From NCBI RefSeq assembly GCF_014705945.2, contig NZ_CP061538.1:558001-622000 (forward strand): DNA of 64,000 bases. The letters run 5' to 3'. The position numbers were made by a program, and so were the translations under genes. Under the pieces are notes generated by a model. That model did not search any database. It had not been told where the DNA came from and worked only from the letters and a program-made list of their open reading frames with translations. Each line of letters opens with the position of its first letter. Positions within the stretch are counted from its first letter, which is position 1. Shown one piece after another: positions 59,154 to 64,000 of this stretch. The DNA is from Rothia amarae (GTDB taxonomy: Bacteria; Actinomycetota; Actinomycetes; Actinomycetales; Micrococcaceae).

Positions 59154-59244
59154 CTTTCCAACGAGCGGGGTCTGTGAAGAAGCAGACAGTCCGGACGACG
59201 TCGTATCCATGGCTTAAACGCTGAAAAAACACTAAGATAGAACT

Positions 59245-59358
59245 TTGCATGTGCACACTCACGCTTTTGTGCGCCATGCACGGCAACCGCGCCACGGTTG
59301 CCACCTGCCGTCGTACGCTCCTGTGCGTCGGTCCATCAGCTCAGAAAAGGACCTTACA
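59245..59358 (+). promoter_or_regulatory. structured leader of rplK
   Basis: The leader contains a strong hairpin GGCAACCG (59282-59289) with CGGTTGCC (59295-59302). The sequence before it (GTGCGCCATGCAC) can fold as well. An L1 or L11 feedback site would be expected near here, but no known binding motif is identified. Confidence 0.4.
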
Positions 59359-59787
59359 TTGGCTCCAAAGAAGAAGGTTTCAGGCCTCATTAAGCTGCAG
59401 ATTCAGGCTGGCGCCGCTAACCCGGCTCCTCCCGTTGGTCCCGCGCTCGGTCAGCACGGCGTCAACATCATGGAATTCTGCAAGGCTTACAATGCTGCAA
59501 CTGAATCCATGCGCGGAAACATTGTTCCCGTTGAAATTACCGTTTATGAAGATCGTTCATTCACCTTCATTACTAAGACTCCTCCGGCATCTGGCCTTAT
59601 CAAGAAGGCAGCTGGCGTAGCTAAGGGCTCTGGCGTTCCCCACACCAACAAGGTTGGGTCAATTACCGAAGCTCAGGTTCGCGAAATCGCTGAAACCAAG
59701 ATGCAGGACCTCAATGCAAACGACATCGACGCAGCAGCGAAGATCATTGCAGGTACCGCACGCTCCATGGGCATCGAAGTTAAGTAA
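59359..59787 (+). CDS. rplK: 50S ribosomal protein L11
   Basis: The 142-residue protein starts [20 protein letters not shown] and includes [20 protein letters not shown], the highly conserved L11 region that binds the GTPase-associated rRNA. TTG 59359 is the start: AAAGGA lies eight bases upstream and homologues begin MAPKKK. The frame is open further upstream but that part is not protein-like. rplA follows after 115 bp. Confidence 0.97.
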   Translation: MAPKKKVSGLIKLQIQAGAANPAPPVGPALGQHGVNIMEFCKAYNAATESMRGNIVPVEITVYEDRSFTFITKTPPASGLIKKAAGVAKGSGVPHTNKVGSITEAQVREIAETKMQDLNANDIDAAAKIIAGTARSMGIEVK

Positions 59788-59798
59788 CTTCCTGCTTT

Positions 59799-59844
59799 AC
59801 CCAAACATCAGTTTGGATGACCGAACGTAAATAGCCCGAAAGGG
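59799..59844 (+). promoter_or_regulatory. hairpins in the rplK-rplA spacer
   Basis: CCAAAC-ATCA-GTTTGG at 59799-59814 and GCCC-GAAA-GGGC at 59833-59844; the second is a GNRA tetraloop. They precede the GGAGA ribosome binding site of rplA. They may be part of L1 autoregulation, which is inference. Confidence 0.35.
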
Positions 59845-59902
59845 CATGTGGCAGAGTCGAGCGCGATTCATAGTGACCACAACTGCATAAGGAGATAAGC
59901 AG

Positions 59903-60598
59903 ATGGCAAAGCGCAGCAAAGCGTACAAGGCAGCTGTAGCCAAAATCGAAGAGGACAAGTTCTACACCCCCGCAGAAGCTATTGAGCTTGCGAAAGAAAC
60001 CTCTTCCACCAATACCGATGCAACCGTTGAGGTTGCAATGCGTCTTTCCGTTGACCCCCGTAAGGCAGACCAGATGGTACGCGGTACCGTCAATCTTCCT
60101 CACGGAACCGGTAAGACCGCTCGCGTTGTTGTTATCGCCGCTGGCGACAAGGCAGCAGCTGCTGAAGCAGCTGGCGCAGACTTCGTTGGTTCAGATGACC
60201 TGATTGCAAAGATCGCAGGCGGCTGGACTGACTTTGATGCAGCAGTTGCTACCCCTGACATGATGGGTAAAGTTGGCCGTTTGGGTAAGATTCTCGGTCC
60301 CCGTAACCTCATGCCTAACCCCAAGACTGGCACCGTCACCATGGACGTGGCTAAGGCTGTTGGCGACATCAAGGGCGGCAAGATTGACTTCCGCGTTGAT
60401 CGTAACTCCAACCTTCACTTCATCATCGGCAAGGCTTCCTTCTCAGCTGAGAAGCTCACCGAAAACTTTGAAGCAGCACTTGAAGAAATCAACCGTCTGA
60501 AGCCTTCATCGGCTAAGGGTCGTTACATTTCCAAGGTAACCGTTGCAACTACCTTCGGCCCCGGCGTTCCCGTCGATCCTGCTGAAGTTGCAATCTAA
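59903..60598 (+). CDS. rplA: 50S ribosomal protein L1
   Basis: The 231-residue protein contains [39 protein letters not shown] and the L1 signature [20 protein letters not shown], with the C-terminal [21 protein letters not shown]1 forms the mobile stalk at the E site and usually represses its own operon. It begins with a good AAGGAG site. A terminator follows, before an orphan ABC ATPase gene. Confidence 0.97.
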   Translation: MAKRSKAYKAAVAKIEEDKFYTPAEAIELAKETSSTNTDATVEVAMRLSVDPRKADQMVRGTVNLPHGTGKTARVVVIAAGDKAAAAEAAGADFVGSDDLIAKIAGGWTDFDAAVATPDMMGKVGRLGKILGPRNLMPNPKTGTVTMDVAKAVGDIKGGKIDFRVDRNSNLHFIIGKASFSAEKLTENFEAALEEINRLKPSSAKGRYISKVTVATTFGPGVPVDPAEVAI

Positions 60599-60626
60599 GT
60601 TTTAGCTCATCCTGGGTTTTAGCTTT

Positions 60627-60662
60627 AGAGGTCATCCGCTTGTTGCGGATGGCCTCTTTTTG
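60627..60662 (+). terminator. terminator of rplK-rplA
   Basis: AGAGGTCATCCGC pairs with GCGGATGGCCTCT (one G-U) around TTGTT, followed by TTTTTG. Confidence 0.9.
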
Positions 60663-60698
60663 TCGTTGTACAGCAAAGTGATATGGGAAAATGAGGAT

Positions 60699-61739
60699 AT
60701 GAGTTCTAGAGAGCCCCGCGGTTTGAGCCTGCGTGCAGTGTCTAAATCTTTCGGTAGAGGGTTCAAAACGGTGCCTGTGTTGCGAGAGCTAGACCTTGAG
60801 ATTTGCTCTGGAGAACTAGTGACGGTGATGGGTGCTTCGGGTGGCGGCAAGACCACTTTGATTCGGATCATCGCTGGGTTGGAGCAGCCAGATTCCGGCG
60901 AGATTACGCTGGACGGACATACGATACAGCCGGGGGACGTTGGCTATATATTTCAGAAACCGGTACTGTATCCGTATCTGACAGTCAAAGAAAATATTCT
61001 TTTTGGTGTCACCTTGAGTCGATTTACCGGAGAAATCGATGTAGATCACTACCGTTCGTTGCTTTCAATCCTAGGGTTAGAAGGTCTCGAAGGACGCCGT
61101 CCAAACGAACTTTCAGGAGGGCAGCAACAGCGGGTTGGGATAGCTCGGGCGCTTATCCGTAAGCCGCCCTTAGTTCTTTTTGATGAACCGCTTGCCAGCG
61201 TGGATGAATTCTTAAGCGCAACAATTAGAGACCAAATAGATCAACTTCATGCTCGCTTAGGCTTTACGGGTTTATTTATTACTCATCATTTGAATGAAGC
61301 TTTCCAGGTAGGGCAACGAGTTGCCATTATGGTTGATGGAGCTATCGCACAAATTGACTCTCCGCCGAGACTCCTAGAAAATCCCAAGAGTCTTGCAGTC
61401 GCACGCCTGGTGGGGGAGCCCGCATTGAACGTGTGGTCTCTCGGGGTGGATGGGGACGCTCATCAGCGCGTAGTCGCTTTCCGATCGGCTTCCGTCCATT
61501 ATGGGGCCCGCCCACATGCAAACTCTGCCCAGGCTAGGATTTCTAAATTAAGACCGTCTGCCCACGGTTGGTTACTGGATGGAACATTAGAAGATGAAGT
61601 GAACTGGCTGTCATCCTCAGGGGAGAGAGCGCAGGTGCAGGCAGGGGAACGGGTACTGCTCTTTTCCCCTCAGGCTCAACGGCAAGAGAGCTTCGTTTTT
61701 TCAGTCTTGCCACAACATTGCTGGATATTTTCTCAGTAG
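60699..61739 (+). CDS. orphan ABC transporter ATP-binding protein (MalK/UgpC-like)
   Basis: From ATG 60699 the 346-residue protein has Walker A GASGGGKTT, a Q-loop in IFQKPVLYPYLTV, signature LSGGQQQRVGIARAL, Walker B LVLFDEPLASVD and H-loop FITHH. A C-terminal domain after residue 245 resembles the TOBE region of the import ATPases that serve sugar or ion carriers. No permease or binding-protein gene is adjacent. It sits between rplA and rplJ, which are usually close in bacteria. The frame is open to 60660. Substrate unknown; some shared ATPases energise several distant permeases. Confidence 0.85.
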   Translation: MSSREPRGLSLRAVSKSFGRGFKTVPVLRELDLEICSGELVTVMGASGGGKTTLIRIIAGLEQPDSGEITLDGHTIQPGDVGYIFQKPVLYPYLTVKENILFGVTLSRFTGEIDVDHYRSLLSILGLEGLEGRRPNELSGGQQQRVGIARALIRKPPLVLFDEPLASVDEFLSATIRDQIDQLHARLGFTGLFITHHLNEAFQVGQRVAIMVDGAIAQIDSPPRLLENPKSLAVARLVGEPALNVWSLGVDGDAHQRVVAFRSASVHYGARPHANSAQARISKLRPSAHGWLLDGTLEDEVNWLSSSGERAQVQAGERVLLFSPQAQRQESFVFSVLPQHCWIFSQ

Positions 61740-61799
61740 TGGGAAGCACCTCGTAACCTTCTTAAGTGATTAAGACTTCTTAAAGAGCTGTAGCACTTG

Positions 61800-61988
61800 C
61801 TATCTTGCTTACTACCGTGATTGAATTAAGTAACCAAAGACCGCTGGTCTATCTATCTGTGTGCTTTCACGGAGAAGATAAGAGTTCAAGCATGAACCGC
61901 CCGCGTAGGTGAATGAAGATACATTTGATTTCCGTGTGGAATCGCTATGTCAGCCTCGTCGCCTATGCGCCGAGGTTATTTTTTTGCT
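61800..61988 (+). promoter_or_regulatory. ribosomal protein L10 leader with attenuator
   Basis: Between the ABC gene and rplJ lies AAGTAACCAAAGACCGCTGGTC (read as two parts, AAGTAACCAAAGACC and GCTGGTC) near 61827, and CCGCCCGCGTAGGTGAATGA near 61898. These resemble the conserved L10 leader, where L10 with L12 binds and represses its own operon. It ends in CCTCG (61954-61958) pairing with CGAGG (61971-61975), followed by TTATTTTTTT, an attenuator-like terminator just before rplJ. Class membership is by recall of conserved strings. Confidence 0.65.
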
Positions 61989-62026
61989 TGCGACTTGACC
62001 AGTGAACAAGAATCGGAAGGAATACC

Positions 62027-62569
62027 ATGGCGACACAGGAAAAGATCGCTGCTGTTTCCGAGCTGAAAGAACTTTTCTCCAGCTCAAACGCAGTCATCCT
62101 CACTGAGTATCGTGGTCTCACTGTAGCGAAGCTCAAAGAGCTTCGCCGCGCACTTGGTGCAGAGACCGAATATGCCGTGGTGAAGAACACCCTAGCTGGT
62201 ATTGCAGCTAAGGAAGCTGGTATCGATGCATTCGAGAACCAGCTGGCAGGCCCCAGCGCAATCGCATTCATCAACGGTGAAATGATTGACGCTGCGAAGG
62301 CACTGCGTGACTTCGCCAAGGAAAACCCCCAGCTCGTTATCAAGAGCGGCTTCTACGAAGGCGCAGCACTTGATGAAGCTGAAATCAACAAGTTTGCAAG
62401 CCTCGAATCACGCGAGGTTCTGCTTTCCAAGGTTGCAGGTGGCGCAAAGGGTGCAATCGCCAAGATTGCTCGCACCGTCGACGCTCTGCGTATCAAGCTC
62501 GAAGAATCAGAAGGCGCTCCTGCGGAAGCTACCGCAGAAGAGGCAACTTCAGAAGAAGCTGCAGAGTAA
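62027..62569 (+). CDS. rplJ: 50S ribosomal protein L10
   Basis: The 180-residue protein begins MATQEKIAAVSELKELFSSS and continues ILTEYRGLTVAKLKELRRAL, the conserved L10 rRNA-binding region; the C-terminal helix that binds L7/L12 is acidic and Ala/Glu-rich. It lies downstream of a leader that L10 itself probably binds. rplL follows after 102 bp. The C-terminus has an acidic extension of about 15 residues, common in actinobacteria. Confidence 0.97.
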   Translation: MATQEKIAAVSELKELFSSSNAVILTEYRGLTVAKLKELRRALGAETEYAVVKNTLAGIAAKEAGIDAFENQLAGPSAIAFINGEMIDAAKALRDFAKENPQLVIKSGFYEGAALDEAEINKFASLESREVLLSKVAGGAKGAIAKIARTVDALRIKLEESEGAPAEATAEEATSEEAAE

Positions 62570-62671
62570 TTACTCTCCTCTGATTTTCAGTTAGCTCGCA
62601 GCAGCGGGCAAAACCCCACAGATTTCACATGTAGGATCAGCCCTACACCTGATAAAGAAGGAGCCAAACAA

Positions 62672-63046
62672 ATGGCTAAGCTTTCCATCGAAGAACTCAT
62701 TGAAGCATTCAAGGAACTTTCACTCGTTGAGGTTTCCGAATTCGTTAAGGCATTCGAAGAAGAATTCGACGTAACCGCAGCAGCTCCTGTTGCAGTTGCA
62801 GGCGCAGCAGGCGGCGAAGCAGCAGCTGAAGAGCAGTCAGAATTCGACGTTATCCTCGAATCCGCTGGCGATAAGAAGATTGCAGTTATTAAGGAAGTTC
62901 GCGCACTTACCTCACTCGGGCTCAAGGAAGCAAAGGACCTGGTTGATTCAGCTCCTAAGGCTGTCCTCGAAGGTGCTTCCAAAGAAGACGCTGAGAAGGC
63001 TAAGGAACAGCTCGAGGGCGCTGGCGCAACCATTACCCTCAAGTAA
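62672..63046 (+). CDS. rplL: 50S ribosomal protein L7/L12
   Basis: The 124-residue protein shows [20 protein letters not shown] at the N-terminus, an Ala-rich hinge near residues 40-55, and the C-terminal domain [40 protein letters not shown]. It binds L10 as dimers and recruits translation factors. AAGGAG precedes the ATG. A strong terminator follows. Confidence 0.98.
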   Translation: MAKLSIEELIEAFKELSLVEVSEFVKAFEEEFDVTAAAPVAVAGAAGGEAAAEEQSEFDVILESAGDKKIAVIKEVRALTSLGLKEAKDLVDSAPKAVLEGASKEDAEKAKEQLEGAGATITLK

Positions 63047-63074
63047 ATTCGATTCTTATCGAAGTCTTTGTACC

Positions 63075-63116
63075 ACAGGGCGGTACCGTGCAAACGGTGC
63101 CGCCCTGCGGCTTTTA
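63075..63116 (+). terminator. terminator of rplJ-rplL
   Basis: CAGGGCGGTACCGT pairs with ACGGTGCCGCCCTG (one G-U) around GCAA, followed by CGGCTTTTAAG. Confidence 0.9.
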
Positions 63117-63254
63117 AGTGAAACAAGAACCAGTTCTAATCAGCGCAAAATAATAGAACGTTCATTTTAGATAGCAGAACGTCTGTGCAGCGACGTCAAA
63201 AATAGAAACTAACTCAGGGGTGAGGGCGGTGTCATGATATATTCAAACAAATTG

Positions 63255-63320
63255 ATTCTCACCTGGATGTTCTCATTCCGGTGAGAATGACAGGGACTAT
63301 AAGCCCCTGCGAAACTGCTA
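63255..63320 (+). promoter_or_regulatory. hairpins in the EIIA-Glc gene leader
   Basis: ATTCTCACC (63255-63263) pairs perfectly with GGTGAGAAT (63280-63288), and CAGGG (63291) can pair with CCCTG (63306). BglG-type antiterminator sites often precede PTS genes, but the sequence here does not clearly match that consensus. No BglG-type gene is visible in the window. Confidence 0.4.
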
Positions 63321-63332
63321 AGGAGAGTCACC

Positions 63333-63917
63333 ATGAGCCTAAAATCAATGGCAAATCGCTTGTTTTCTAAAGACAAAAATCCAGCATCAGATAACTCGCA
63401 GCAGACAACCACTGCAGAGGGAGGAGCTGTCTCGAAGACTACTTTGGCGGCTCACCTTACAGGTACTGCAGTTTCTCTGGCAGAAGTATCTGATCAGACC
63501 TTTGCCAGTGGCGCATTAGGTCCTGGCGCAGCGATTGAACCTGCCCAGGGCAAGCTCGTCGCTCCTGCAAATGGAAAAATCACCGTAGCTTTCCCCACCG
63601 GACATGCCGTAGGTATGCGTACGGAAGAAGGCTTGGAAATTCTCATGCACATCGGGTTCGATACCGTTGAGCTTGATGGAAAGTTCTTCAATCCTGTGGT
63701 AACAAAGGGGCAGGAAGTCAAGCGCGGCGACGTCCTCGTAGAATTTGATATCGAAGGTATTAAAGCGGCAGGTTATCCGCTCACTACTCCGCTTGTTATT
63801 ACCAATGCAAAGACTGCTGTAGAGAACACGACACTTGCGGATTCGGTACGCTCAGACGAAGAGATTTCAGCCGGTGATGTCTTTTTAGAGGTAGAGGTAA
63901 AAGGCACTGCTAACTAG
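63333..63917 (+). CDS. PTS glucose-type EIIA domain protein
   Basis: The 194-residue protein has an N-terminal extension of about 60 residues, then a EIIA-Glc (Crr-like) domain: GPGAAIEPAQGKLVAPANGK, VAFPTGHAVGMRT with the first active-site His, and EGLEILMHIGFDTVELDGKF with the phosphorylated His. It accepts phosphate from HPr and passes it to EIIB of a sugar transporter. AAGGAGAG precedes the ATG. A stand-alone EIIA that can also act in regulation; the partner EIIBC is outside the window. Confidence 0.93.
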   Translation: MSLKSMANRLFSKDKNPASDNSQQTTTAEGGAVSKTTLAAHLTGTAVSLAEVSDQTFASGALGPGAAIEPAQGKLVAPANGKITVAFPTGHAVGMRTEEGLEILMHIGFDTVELDGKFFNPVVTKGQEVKRGDVLVEFDIEGIKAAGYPLTTPLVITNAKTAVENTTLADSVRSDEEISAGDVFLEVEVKGTAN

Positions 63918-63930
63918 GTTTTTATCGTCG

Positions 63931-63972
63931 TCAGCCCGAGATTTAACGACAATCTCGGGCTGACCTGTTTAA
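63931..63972 (+). terminator. terminator after the EIIA gene
   Basis: GTCAGCCCGAGATT pairs with AATCTCGGGCTGAC around a 7-nt loop, followed by CTGTTTAAT. It lies near the right edge. Confidence 0.88.
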
Positions 63973-64000
63973 TAAACGTCAGAAGCCGCTACAAGTAACC

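Noticed and set aside
59245-59358. Upstream in-frame extension of L11
   Set aside because: L11 is highly conserved and starts MAPKKK; the upstream codons come from a leader hairpin.
1-64000. CRISPR arrays, insertion sequences, prophage genes, rRNA operons and replication origin
   Set aside because: No regularly spaced direct repeats, transposase or integrase motifs, rRNA sequence or dnaA-box cluster was seen in the window.

Overview
The window looks like a chromosome segment of an actinobacterium of the family Micrococcaceae, most likely a Rothia-type organism. The base composition is near balanced by eye, which is low for actinobacteria. The evidence is the gene set and gene order: a mycothiol synthase (mshD) beside a GlnR-like regulator, a split HadA/HadB-like MaoC pair, bS22, a GntR regulator of the short YtrA type, and an order that parallels mycobacterial chromosomes (histidine phosphatase, CcsX/TlpA, CcdA, ResB, CcsB, then menA, menE, menB, menC, menD, ubiE, polyprenyl diphosphate synthase, htpX, yajQ). 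The species call is inference; no rRNA gene is present.

Layout. 0-6 kb: tail of an unidentified acidic/basic protein, bS22, a glutaredoxin-like protein, a histidine phosphatase, and the System II cytochrome c maturation operon. 6-22 kb: menaquinone synthesis (menA, menE, menB on minus; menC, menD, ubiE and a polyprenyl diphosphate synthase on plus), interspersed with putP, an EamA permease, gluQ, an MBL hydrolase, a PAP2 phosphatase and two short unannotated paralogous genes between menC and menD. menF and menH are not in the window. 22-31 kb: an N-terminally shortened RarD permease, a DUF6882-like acidic protein divergent from an SseB-family protein, a FurA-type regulator with a good operator candidate, a gene-free structured stretch, a sigma factor fused to a zinc finger, membrane segment and repeat-rich exterior, HtpX and YajQ. 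31-38 kb: tRNA-Tyr, thioredoxin, an AlkA-like glycosylase, a DUF2079 membrane protein, a DEAD-box helicase and a Thr-Met-Thr tRNA cluster. 38-47.6 kb: an Nramp-like transporter, the MaoC pair, an MFS permease, murB, a PGPGW membrane protein, GntR, asd, folA, thyA and a NUDIX/phosphatase fusion. 47.7-57.5 kb: ppk1, mshD, glnR-like regulator, membrane proteins including a 36-residue one, nitrobindin-like protein, YgfZ, pfkA and an aminotransferase. 57.7-64 kb: tRNA-Trp, secE, nusG, rplK, rplA, an orphan ABC ATPase, rplJ, rplL and an EIIA-Glc protein.

How it fits together. The thioredoxin-like CcsX, CcdA, ResB and CcsB mature c-type cytochromes, and the men genes make the lipid quinone that feeds them, so the first third is a respiratory-chain assembly region. 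The last part is transcription/translation core (SecE, NusG, L11, L1, L10, L7/L12) with leader structures.

The most unusual observations are: (1) a pair of homologous ~100-nt structured elements, at 9298-9394 and 46436-46539, whose stems differ in sequence but keep base pairing; (2) two adjacent small genes at 17527-17652 and 17973-18128 sharing the motif FLTPxLxxxERWDxYYxY; (3) a gene-free transcript-like region ending at an intrinsic terminator near 27.1 kb; (4) the sigma factor/membrane fusion with nested repeats.
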